Source: Vigna angularis (taxonomy: Eukaryota > Streptophyta > Magnoliopsida > Fabales > Fabaceae). Taken from it: DNA of 64,000 nucleotides. The number at the start of each line of letters is the position of its first letter. Positions within the stretch are counted from its first letter, which is position 1. Made by a program: the position numbers and the translations under genes. Of this stretch, positions 14,301 through 25,322 are shown piece by piece. The notes under the pieces are model-generated. The model had not been told where the DNA came from, ran no database searches, and was given only the letters and a program-made list of their open reading frames with translations. Location of the stretch: NCBI RefSeq assembly GCF_016808095.1, contig NC_068977.1, positions 6,384,479 to 6,448,478 on the forward strand, written 5' to 3'.

Positions 14301-17190
14301 TTCATCTTAACCCTTCATAATTTGAAGTTGTTCTAGTTAGAAAACTTCCCAATCTCAAAGTTGGTAGTCATATCTTTAAACTTTGATCTTATTAACTTTT
14401 TTTGTATTGTTTTAAATGATGGGACCAATGTTGGATCCACACAACAATAACAAAACACATTAACAAAAATAAAGGAAAATGACTACATTATAATAAAAGA
14501 TTCTACATATAAAGACTATGTATCAACACAACATATATAACATACCCTTAAAATTTTGTATGCTTTTCACTTTTCTCTCTCTATATGTGTGTATATATAT
14601 ATATCACATGTTTAACTGTTCGCGTGTGATTTGCAACCCAAAATATACCAACCAATATACTAGGTTGTTATAGTAAACAAGTGTCATATACATATGGATT
14701 TGGCAAAAAACACAATATTTTAACTAGTTTGATATTTTGTAAAGCAATTGATGTGTGAAAAATAGGTTTGTATTGGCAAAAATATTGTAAAATTAGTTCG
14801 GAAATCAATTTAAGTTAATAAAGGAGTGACTTTAAATGATTAAACTGTGTTGAAGCTCAACTTTATAGATTTTTCCTCTTTTACATCAAATTTACCTCTA
14901 AGCATGAAGCTCAGATGATCAAGTCTTGAGAGTTCTCTTTAAATGTAATCTAGATCCATTCTTGGCACCTAGAGCCTAGGCTATTTCCAGCCCGCTTAAT
15001 TTGAATCATTAGTGATTGTATAATCAACTCACCTGCATTAAGGTTAACACTCTATTTCCAACTCCACACTCTAGATATATTCCTAGCATCCAAAAGCCCT
15101 CAAGATGATTGATTGGACAACAACTTAAGACTAGTTTCCACTTAATCTTAAGTTAGGTGTATAAGATGAGTGATAAGTTCATCAAACAACAAGTATAAGT
15201 CAATTCACAAACTTTAGATCAAAAGAAATCATTCGTAAATGGAATATATTACCGAATACAAGATAGTTCAAATCTATTTACACTCTTCTTCAACACAAGG
15301 GAGATTAAGCTCCTCATAGATGATAGAAAGAAATACAAACAATGAAGAGAATATATCTCCTAATCTTCTAAAGATGTTTAATTGATTACATATGATGTGT
15401 ATGAGAAGACTTTTTAGAGTCTCTCTAAAAGTACTATCAAAAGTGTCTGAGACTGAAGTCCTGAAGTGTTTCCAAAAGTCTCCATTTGTCCAAAATGCTG
15501 ATATTTATAGACCTTGACAGCATGGCTCAAACAATAGTCCATGGCTTTAGTCGTGAGGCTTCCTCCCTTAGTGGGTTCCTCTATGGCTTAAGCAGTGAGA
15601 TACTAGGCTGGACCTGCATGATGTTACTTCATGATGAGGAATTCTCCATGGCTTGAGCTTTAGGCTAAGGCTTGAGGAAACCTTCTTTGTTGGGTTTTCT
15701 TCATGGCCCATGCCCTCAAAATGGCGTTACAACTGTGTTGTGACATATCTCATTAAAAGTGTTTAATTTCTTCTTCTTTCCTTCAAAATACAACTTTGAC
15801 TCGTTGAATTCTTTTGTTTTAACAAAAAAGTGAAATTAGGGTAACTAACATGAATTTTATACACAATCAAAGTAAGATAAATGCCGTGTTAATATTGAAA
15901 TCTACTAATACTAAACACCTATCAATAACCACAAACACCACACACACAGACACACACATGCACACGCACACACCTACACTTGGTCAAATGTACATGCACA
16001 CACCTACACTTGGTCAAATTGGTATTAACTTCCTCTTAAAGTTTCACTTGTCAAAATATGGTTTATCTTCTACTTTAAACTTCATTGTTTTTTTTTCATC
16101 CACCTCTCACTAGCTTTCTCTTTCCACCTTCCTCCACTTGCTATAGTTAAGAAAACAAAATTAAGATTTTAGATTATCACTGGTATAGTAGTTTAGAAAG
16201 AAAATTTAGATTTTAAAGTTTGCCATATATTTTGTTATGTTTTTGTGAACGAGGTAAAGAAGAAGGTAATGCGAAGTTAGGAAGAAAAAAAATAAAAAAC
16301 AAAAAATAAAATTTAAAGAAATTCTAAATAGAAAATGGAAAAATAAAATTAATTCTATTTAACAAGTAAGATTTAATTGAGTTAAGAAAAATATAAGAAT
16401 AAAGTGAATTATAAACTTAAGTATAAAATTTAGATTACTAGTTATATATAAAATACCATCTAATACAAGTTGCATATGTTTTAACTAAAATTAGTACTTC
16501 TATATTGTCTCTGATAAATTATATATGATTCTATTCATAAGAAAATAAAAGATTAAAGTTGGACATCACAAATTTTAATAATTATAAAACCTTATTTTTA
16601 ATATAATAAAATTAAAATTCCATAAATATAATTTTAAACAAACTATTACACTTCTTTTCTGGAGTTTTTTTTAAGTGGTTAAAGTTTATGAGAAGTCACA
16701 TATCTGAGTAACACTTTCGTTTCATTTAATAAAGTCACTAGTAATAATAAATTATTTAATTCAGTTTTTGAATATTTTCTTTTATCAATTTCATTATATA
16801 AAGAATATACACTATTATTGGGCAATTTTGTGCTGTATATTTTGATTGAACAATCTTATCTTTAATAAATAAAAAATGGTTTATTTATTTAATAAAATAA
16901 GTAATTGAATAATTTATTTTCATTTTAAATAACTAAATAATTTCTCTTTTGAAAAGTAATTGCTAGATAATTTTTTAATATATAAAATTATATATATATA
17001 TATATTAAATTATTCGTATTTTTTAAATAATTACTCATACAAAATAATAAAATAATAAAATATATATCTATATCTATACTATACTACTAAAGGGATTATT
17101 CTTTTAGGGTACCCAATTTTCTTGTTATCAAAACGGCGTAGTATTGTCTAAAACCCATTAACAACTGAATATGCTAACTTGAAAACCGTT
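14301..17190. other. Intergenic DNA upstream of WDR12
   Basis: No gene is recognised. The subregion 14880-15800 is less AT-rich and repeats a CCATGGCTTGAGC-like phrase, suggesting degraded repetitive DNA. At 15940-16015 a CA-rich microsatellite contains a duplicated block of about 29 bp (CACACCTACACTTGGTCAAA twice). The stretch 16200-17080 is extremely AT-rich. Confidence 0.5.
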
Positions 17191-17198
17191 AAACCCTA
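17191..17198 (+). promoter_or_regulatory. Telo-box (AAACCCTA) in the WDR12 promoter
   Basis: AAACCCTAG lies about 105 bp upstream of the WDR12 start codon. Telo-boxes are established promoter or leader elements of plant ribosomal-protein and ribosome-biogenesis genes. The position fits co-regulation with growth and ribosome demand. No companion site II (TGGGCC/T) element was seen nearby. Confidence 0.65.
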
Positions 17199-17301
17199 GC
17201 TGCTGCTTATTCTTCTTCTTCCTCTTCCCTTGGCACTCTTCTTTTTGTCGGGCTTCCTTTTCTCCTTAACCTTGCAGAAGAAAGAGTAAGAGGAAACGAA
17301 A

Positions 17302-20300
17302 ATGAACATGAACGAAGAAAGTGACGAAGCCAGCGCGAGGAGGATCCAAGTGCGGTTCGTGACGAAGTTGAATGCGCCGTTCATTGTTCCGTCCACCGCC
17401 ATCGCAATCCCTGCCGACCTCACTCGATTCGGCCTATCATCTCTTGTCAACGCACTCATTCAATCCAACGGTATCTCATTCTCAAACGCCGCCGTATGTT
17501 TTTTTTGTGTGTTAAGTCAAGACTACTGATGAAATTCCTTGGTGGCTGATTCTGCAGATGCTGATTATCAGCCTGAGCCTTTTGATTTTTTGATCGATGG
17601 CGAGTTCGTGAGGATGTCGCTCGAGCAGTTTCTTCTCGCTAAGGGAATCTCTGCGGTAATACTTTTGAAACGATTACAAATCCTGTTCTACTTATCTCTA
17701 CAATTGTATGATTGTCTGTATGACAGAGAGTGAAAATGCACATTGGTTCTATGTGTGTAGTAAGAGATTGCGTTTTTTCCCAATAGAAATTGAAGCTGCT
17801 CATTGATGTTTGTGTCTATTTGATAATATTGATTTCTAAACTTAACGACCTATTCTCATTTTAGTTCCCAAATTTAAACACTTATACTGTGTTTGGTGGA
17901 GAGGAGGGAATTAGGAAATTAATAAATTGGTGAAGTAGAAATGAAATCGATAAGAAATAAAATAGTAATCAATAACATTTTTTCAAAGAGATATAGGATA
18001 GAGATGATGAGAGAGATGGACAAATGAGTAGAAATAGGCAATACCTCATCAACCTGACTCTGAACCGGGATAAAACTGGTGAATCTCTGGTCTGATCTAC
18101 TGTTGTCTAAGGTAGTTTTCTGCACCTCTTCTCTAACCTACACATCAGTCTGCCTACCACACCCAGCTATGCCTGTTACTTTCTTCATGCCAATCTGCCC
18201 AACATCTAGCATACCGTGCTACTTTCTTATGTATTCATGAGATATATTGTAAAGGAAACTCAAAATTTTATTGGGAGAGACGCTAATGTGTATTTTAAGA
18301 TCAATATAGTCAGTACACTAATGTGTATCTTTAAAAAATGGAAGACAACTTTTTTGTACTCTATTTGTGATATAAAATATATAGTTAATAGTATAGTGGG
18401 TCATGCAGTTCAAATAGTAACCTCCTGTTTCAATCAGTGTTCCACTCATCTAGTACCTTGACTAGGTCTATAACCGTTCGATTATGATAACTTTGAAAGA
18501 TAGGCGAGAAAAGGTATTGTTTGGGTCCCTCCATCTTTTAAATGATTTCTTCACTTTCCTTCTACCACACCATATAATCTCAATTTCCCCCTCCTCTCAG
18601 TCAAACAAGGGTTTAGGGTTATTTTAAGATCACAAAGTTTGGGACTAAAATGAAATTAAGTAATTAACAGTGGTTAGGTTCAAGAATTAGAATTACGATA
18701 AGTGGTTTAGTGTAAAGACCAAAATGATAGTGTTTTGTGTGTACAAATGTAAACTTTAGCAGAGATTTCCTAATGTCAAGACCAATGTGATAGGAAAATT
18801 ACACTTTTAGGGGCCTCTTTTAGATTTTAATACTTTAGAGACCAAAGTGACATTAAATTACTCTTTTTATAACAAAAGTGACTATTGACCCATTTTTTAT
18901 GGAGTTGTTAGGAGTTTCCATGGATTGGAAATTTATCTTGGGGAACTACAAAAAATAATTACAAATATCTTTTATTTTATTTCTTTACATTGGAAACAGA
19001 CCATTGTTTCCTTTTGCTATGATGTAATATAATCATAGCTAACTGTTTTGAGTGATCAATTATGGAAAGTTAGCTAACTGTTTTGAGTGATCAAGTATTG
19101 GAAAGGTAACGGACTGTTTTGTGTGGTCAATTTATAGGAAAGGATATTGGAAATTGAGTACACAAGGGCGGTGGCCCCACGGAAGGAGGAAGACCCTTGT
19201 TTACACGATGACTGGGTCAGTGCTGTTGATGGTTCTTCTTCTAGGTAAGCTTGCAAATGTGTCATATTTGATAGAATTTTTAAAAATCCAGTACAGATTT
19301 TTCAGTATTTCCATAACAATTTTAATTTTTTTTAATATATTCTATATTAACTCTTATGTTCTGTACTGCTGCTAGCAACTGTAATATGCCATTATTTTGT
19401 ATGGGGCTCTTTTTATTTAACCATTTTCTTTGTGAAAGATTTTACAAGGTTGAATTTAAGTCAGTGTGATTGGTTTTTATTGACTTCAATGAATTTGTTA
19501 ATCATATTTGGTGATAATGGCAAAAGTGATTGGAAGCAGTAGTTCACTGCCTGGTTTATTTTTGCATTGGCAGTAGCCAGAAGACAGAACCAAACCCTAG
19601 TTTGAGTAGGTTTTTTAAAGTTTTGGCCATTGGGTTAATGAGTGTTATTGTTGTCGCAACCGTGTTGACAATTGTAAAGCCATTTTTTTAACTCATGAGT
19701 TCCCATTTTGAGGTTTATTTTGCATTGTGGTTGATGGTTACATTGGGAGTATCAAGGGGAAACAGCCTAACCCTCTTTGTGAATAGGTTCTTTAGAGTTT
19801 TGGCCAGTGGATTAATGATGAGTGTTATTGTAAATACTTTTTGTTTGTTTACCTCGTGACTTTGTGTAATTTTCACTGATATAATAATTTTGATTCTAGT
19901 TTACTAAGTTGAATGGTTTTTTTTACCTGTATCTCCTTCACTAAGAATTTAAAGTTGAGTGTTACTGTTTCTGCAGGTTCTTTTTGACAGGATGCTATGA
20001 TGGTTTAGGGAGGTATAAGAGTCTTACCCAGTTTTGTTCTTTTAGAATTATTGGCATATCATATTATTTATTACTTTCTCCATTTACTTGGCTTCCACCG
20101 TTATATGATTAAATTATACTTTAGAGTATGGAAAGGTGCTGGATTATGCACTCATGTATTGGAGGGACATAGTGACGCAATCACTTCTGTTAGTATCATC
20201 AATCCAGAAGGTAAGGAAGACAATTATATTCTCCCCAATTTTTTTTTCTGTCTATTTTTCTGATTGCTAGTTGTCATTTTTTTTATTGATATCCAGTGTA

Positions 20301-23300
20301 TTTCTGATGATAAAATTATGAAATTTTGTATCTAACAGTAAAATAAAGCTTATGGCTGTTTTGCCTTGGCATTCTCTTAATTTTGCTATTTACATTTTGT
20401 TCTTTCCCTGTTCCTTTTTAAGACTGTGATATTATGCTTATTTGTCATTAGTAGTATTTTAATGTTTTAACTTCCTCAAAAGATACTTTCATTTATATGT
20501 GCAACTGTAGTCAAAATTGAGTTTCAGTTTCTGAATGGAAAACTGTGGGGAGGGGGTTGGTGGAGGATCATTAACACAATTTATACGATTGAACTAAGCC
20601 TATAGTGGAATGCATCCTGGTGAAGACATAGAAAGCATGGCGGCCAAAACATTCTTAATTAAATGATGTTGAAGCATTTGTGCTTTAGTGGGTGGGAATA
20701 GTGGCAACATTTGTTGTTCTTTCTGTGTAATCCAAATATTGTTCCATAATATATGTATTATGATTAAATTGTTCCAACATATGAATATTTGTACTGTTAT
20801 CAGGTCTGGAAACTGTTACGGTGGCTACTGCTTCAAAAGACCGGACATTAAGGCTGTGGAAGGTAACTAAAAGAAACTGTTAAACTACTGTTTCCTATGC
20901 TGTGCTTATGCTTATTATGTTATATTTTCCCCTTTGTGTAAAAGCTCAATACAGAAGAGCCTGTAAACCAGCCTATGAGGGTCAGGGCTTACAAAATCTT
21001 GCGTGGTCATAAGTCTGCTGTTCAGAGTGTGGCAGCGCAGACTTCTGGAGAAATGGTTTGGATTTTCTTTTCTATTTTTCTCCACCTTTCTCTCCTTGGT
21101 TTATGAGTACAGTAATATAGCAGTCTGTAACACCACTCTTCCTTGTGTCTCATGCATAGGTTTGTTCTGCTGCTTGGGATTGTACCATCAATCTATGGCA
21201 AACTAATGACTTTAATGCAGAAGATGACCTAGTTTCTAAGAAGAGAAAAATTGGAGATCAAGTTGAGGACTCTCAATTGGAGGTTTGTAGAACTTCCCTA
21301 CATCTTATTGTTTAAATTATGCGGTCAAAATTGCAATTTGTGTAGTCACACATGTTTCTTCCAAATATTTTACATTTTGAAGTTTGTTTTAACTTTGACT
21401 TGTAAGGGATCATCAGATGTGACCCTTTACTCTTTCTTCTCTGCATATTGTAATTGATGAATGGAATTGTAAAAATTTAAGGCTGATACTGAGTTGCTCC
21501 TTTTTCTACTGGTTGAATTCGAAGTATCAAGGTTGCTATGTTTGCTGGCACTAGGGGCTGGAGGCCATGTAGGAAGATGTTTTTGAAACTATTCTAGAAG
21601 AAATTTGATCATCTAATTCTGAGTCATGTTCAAACTTATGTTAAAAACTATTGTAGACTTGTATAATAGTTATTTAAAACCTTGTAGATTTTGTTACAAA
21701 CTTATTTTCCGTTTCTTTCCCTTTTGATGTATGAATCTTTTCTCTATAATGAAATTTGAGAAATAAGTTTCCATCTGTTGTATTGCAGGGAGAGGCTTTC
21801 ACTACCCTTGTTGGCCATACACAGTGTGTATCTTCTGTGGTTTGGCCACAACGGGAGTCAATATTTTCTGCATCATGGGATCATTCTATTAGGAAGTGGG
21901 ATGTTGAGACTGGCAAAAACTTGTCAGATATAGTAAGTTGAAAAGTTAAAGCGCGTGCCTCCCCCCCCCCCCCCCCCCCCCCCCCCCCCGCTTCTTTTTA
22001 AATTGTACACTTTTAAAGCGTTCATTTTTCTTCTTTTTAAATTGTACACTTTTAAAGCGTTCATTTTTTTTCTATAGATAGAACTGTGACATTGTACCAT
22101 TTAATGCTCTGCCAATGGCTAATTATTTGTGTATAGTCAGGTAACTAAATTAGAACTGGTTTATGGCACAATTGTCTATTTTCTGCTGCTGTTCATTCTA
22201 TGAATGTCATTTCTTAATCAATTGTTCTTGTGGCTTGAACTTATTTTTTTCTTTGGACAAGTTTTGTCTAGTCCTTTTACATAGTGTACTAGATCTTCTA
22301 CATTTTTCCCCAGGCGATTGTTGATTATGATGTTTTTACTTGGTTGTGGTAGTCCAAATTTATCTTGTTATGAAGCAATCTTGGCTTTGGACCTTGTTTA
22401 TTCTTAGTTTAGGATAAGTATGTTCTAAAACATAATTAAGTGCTTACTGGGCTTTAGGAATTGGAACCGCTAGCATGCCTAAATTGTCTTCAGCACTAAC
22501 TCGCCTAATTTGGTCACTCCTAGCCCATATAAGTTGTAGTCTCTTTGGGGGTTGTATAAATTGCAACCTCAAGGGTGATGATTTAATCCTACATTGACTA
22601 CAGGGTATGACTTATAATACCTTCCAAGTCAGTTTTGTGGTATTGAATTATGTTTAAACTCATTTTAAAATATGATATTAGAGCCTATGCTAGATCCATT
22701 GTTGGGCTACCTGCATTTTCTAAGCTCTAGGCAAGACGCCATGATTGTGGTCACTTCTAGCTCATGTACACTGCAGCCTCCTTGGGAATTGCCTAAGTTG
22801 CAACCTCAAGGGTAGCGGTTTTAGTCTCGTGTTGACATAATGATATGATTAAAATAGAAAATAAGTAGAAGACAAATCTTACTTTACAAGTTGATTTTGT
22901 GATGTACTTCTTTGCCTTAATTTATGTTCTAAGATTCTGATTCATTATGATGGATGTCATGTTTTCTGCTTATCACCTTTTTCATTTATTGGTCTAAACT
23001 ATTTTCTATACAAAATTACTGTTGAAAAATAGGGTTTGGTAATCGGAAGTAGAGTAGGAACAGAGTTATAAAAATCAATGTTTTAGATTGGATTGTCTTC
23101 TATGTACAGTTCTGTGGGAAGGCTCTCAACTGCCTGGATATTGGTGGGGAAGGTTCTGTTCTGATAGCTGCTGGAGGTTCTGACCCTGTCATTAGGATTT
23201 GGGATCCTCGTAAGCCAGGTGATAAAGAAAGCTAGTTGTCATTTTTCTCACACCTTGATAGTCAATTACATTCATAATGGTATCTTATAAACCAATCTCT

Positions 23301-23796
23301 TTTCTCTGCAGGCACTTCTGCTCCTGTTTTTCAGTTTGCTTCTCATACATCTTGGGTTTCGGCCTGCAAATGGCATGATCAATCTTGGTTTCATTTACTT
23401 TCTTCATCCTATGATGGGAAAGTTATGTTGTGGGATCTGAGAACTGCAGTAATATATCTTTATTCTGCATAGGAATTTTTTCTCCTTGTGTGATTATATG
23501 TCCATCTTTGTGCTTTTTCATGATTTTTCTCCGTTGATGTTGCAGTGGCCACTTTCTGTCATTGAATCACACAGTGATAAGGTTTAAAACATTCTTACCA
23601 TGTTTTTGCTTGAAAATAATACCTTCCCACAACTGAAAATATTTTTTTTATGCTCTAGAGTAGCCAAAATTGTCATTAAAAAAATTGTCATTGTTTAACT
23701 CAGGTATTGTCGGCTGATTGGTGGAGAAGTGACAGTGTTATCAGTGGTGGAGCAGACTCCAGACTTTGTATTTCTTCAGACATCCCTGTAAAGTAA
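17302..23796 (+). CDS. WDR12: WDR12/YTM1 ribosome biogenesis WD40 protein, 13 exons
   Basis: Nucleolar subunit of the PES-BOP1-WDR12 (PeBoW) complex, needed for 60S subunit assembly and pre-rRNA processing around ITS2. Exons: 17302-17470, 17558-17655, 19138-19244, 19977-20012, 20125-20210, 20804-20862, 20945-21055, 21160-21282, 21789-21932, 23110-23218, 23312-23448, 23546-23581, 23704-23796. All introns are GT-AG and phases join cleanly to 435 codons plus TAA. Exons 1-2 encode the NLE domain (about residues 14-85: RRIQVRFVTKL, FDFLIDGEFVRMSLEQFL), which binds the Rea1/MDN1 MIDAS domain in yeast. WD repeats follow with SKDRTLRLW, AWDCTINLW, SWDHSIRKWD, GSDPVIRIWD and SYDGKVMLWD. Length and order match Arabidopsis At5g15550. 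The only clear plus-strand gene here; it interrupts the UGT cluster. An alternative Met lies two codons in. Confidence 0.95.
19036..19145 (+). repeat. Three tandem 35-37 bp units overlapping the WDR12 exon 3 splice acceptor
   Basis: Three imperfect copies of a TAGCTAACTGTTTTGAGTGA...GGAAAG unit start at 19036, 19071 and 19107. The third unit carries the acceptor TTTATAG and the first codons of exon 3 (GAAAGG). The first two copies have TTATGG or GTATTGG at the equivalent place and so lack the AG. Confidence 0.85.
21961..21989 (+). repeat. Poly-C tract in WDR12 intron 9
   Basis: A run of 29 cytosines, very unusual in this AT-rich region, begins 28 bp after the exon 9 donor. Such runs are unstable and hard to sequence, so the exact length may be wrong. 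Confidence 0.9.
21990..22072 (+). repeat. Tandem duplication of about 39 bp in WDR12 intron 9
   Basis: The block CTTCTTTTTAAATTGTACAC followed by TTTTAAAGCGTTCATTTTT occurs twice in direct succession, practically identical, immediately after the poly-C tract. The near identity shows a recent duplication. Confidence 0.9.
22450..22845. repeat. Imperfect direct repeats in WDR12 intron 9
   Basis: Two diverged copies of a block of about 150 bp occur around 22480-22600 and 22715-22845. Shared phrases are GGTCACTCCTAGCCCAT / GGTCACTTCTAGCTCAT and TTGCAACCTCAAGGGT. Together they account for part of the unusually long intron (1177 bp). The origin is probably a degraded transposon, but no ends were identified. 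Confidence 0.6.
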
Positions 23797-23904
23797 GGTA
23801 AACTTAATCATATTAGGACAATTATTTTTTGAGGCGGTATGATATTGACAGATATTTCTTATGCGGGGAACGATTCAAGTTTTGGCCAATTTTGTCTTAG
23901 GCTA

Positions 23905-24225
23905 GTCACAACTGTCAAGTGTATCATCAGTTGTTGTGAACAAAGTCTTATTTGTGTCTTGCTAATAGCTATTGATGTAAACACTAAATATTTATATAAT
24001 TTTGTACGACAAATCTTCGAGCATTTTATTTATTTGTGCTCTATAGTTTGTATCTCATTGAGTTATTTCTGTAAACACAACTGTCAAGTGTTTATCAGAT
24101 GTTGTGAACAAGGTCTTGCTTATGACTTGCTAACGGCTATTGATGCAAACACTAGAAATTATTCATATCATTTTGTACGACAAATCTTCGAACATTTTTC
24201 TCATTTGTGCTGTATAGTTTGGTTA
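23905..24225 (+). repeat. Tandem duplication, unit about 170 bp, downstream of WDR12
   Basis: The block beginning CACAACTGTCAAGTG (23907 and 24075) and running through TTTGTACGACAAATCTTCGA (about 24001 and 24172) is present twice. It begins about 110 bp after the WDR12 stop and may fall in the 3' untranslated region. The 137-codon ORF over it arises from the repeat and shows no family similarity. Confidence 0.8.
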
Positions 24226-24425
24226 TTGATAATTCTAAAATACTCGCAGTAATCTCCATCATAAAGTAGAGTTCTGTATTGAAGGTTTTCTTTTGGCTGA
24301 CTGGTTCAGATATTGGTTGAGTCAATGGAGCGGTTAAATTACATTCCTAGCATGATTCATACTATATTAACTTCCAAGAAATAAATATATTTTTGTATGT
24401 TCTGCAGCTATAAAGAATTAGTGAA

Positions 24426-24813
24426 ATATGAACTCACCATCGATGTCTATGATTCATTCATCATTGGGATGCTCAATCCCCACACCAACTGTGCCGCTGA
24501 CGCAGGGAAGAAAGCTGCATCGAATTCTTCTCTGCAATATTTAGTGCCCATTCTGATCAGCAAAAACTCTGTAATCTTTTGGGCTTTCTGATCCATTTTT
24601 GCATTAGCTCCCCAATTTTCTCTATTATAATCTTCCCAGGGCTTCAGATGACCTACCTTTCCCCTCTCATCCGAGGATTCAAAACCATCTGATATCCACA
24701 CTAGAAAATATGTGATAATAAATCATTTCCACTTCCTCTCATGGGTTATCTTGGGTGTTCGGTAAACTTATTCTGATACCTTGTCTGACGAAGAGCGAAA
24801 GCTGTTACAGGAA
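24426..24813 (-). pseudogene. Broken exon-1 fragment of a UGT-A-like glycosyltransferase
   Basis: On the minus strand this matches the middle and end of UGT-A exon 1. It has a VWISDGLESSEER-like stretch (here WISDGFESSDERGK), then after frame disruption FFPASAAQLVWGLSIP, then DIDG and a GTGAGTTCATATTTC donor as in UGT-A. The upstream part to about 24813 still resembles the UGT-A segment with IRIPCL-like reading but is shifted. The N-terminal GH motif, the linking catalytic segment and the whole of exon 2 (PSPG box) are missing. It lies between WDR12 and UGT-B and cannot encode an enzyme. Confidence 0.85.
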
Positions 24814-25322
24814 TCTAACTTCATTCCATTATTCATTTCTAAGGACATCCCTTTTTATGAATATACGGTGACCATGGTTCCGACAACCACAGCACCATGG
24901 CTGTTTTCTTTGTCTTGCACTTGGTAGTGGTAATAAACAGGCCTTGCATTCATTTGGTAATTCTAATTCTAATGGGTTTTTATCATTTCGAATACAGTTT
25001 ATTTTAAACACTCAAATTAAATTCTATTTTTGAAATCTACCATTATATTGAACCTTATTATATGTGCGATTTTATATAATTTTCAATTTAACTGCTCAAT
25101 ATTCTTAATTTTCAATTAAAATTACTGCCCAACTTTCAAACAAAGAAGCATCACAATTTAAGCTGCTACGTAATTGACCTGAAATATAATATAAATCAAT
25201 GAAATCTACATTACACATTACAGGACACCGATACCAATACCAAAATCAACTTAACCATTATTAAAGAGAACGCTTCTATCTTTCAAGAACACTGCATGCG
25301 TTAAGACCAAAGACAGCTATAC
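24814..25322. other. Spacer between UGT fragment and UGT-B
   Basis: No gene is recognised. The part next to 25322 lies just beyond the UGT-B stop codon and probably holds its 3' untranslated region. A 60-codon minus-strand ORF at 24829-25011 has no recognisable features. Confidence 0.5.

Noticed and set aside
15850..16113. 87-codon ORF containing His/Thr repeats
   Set aside because: The repeated residues come from the CA microsatellite; no protein family is recognised.
17196..17459. 87-codon minus-strand ORF
   Set aside because: It is the antisense shadow of WDR12 exon 1.
23839..24252. 137-codon plus-strand ORF
   Set aside because: It spans the tandem duplication downstream of WDR12, repeats itself because of that duplication and resembles no known protein.
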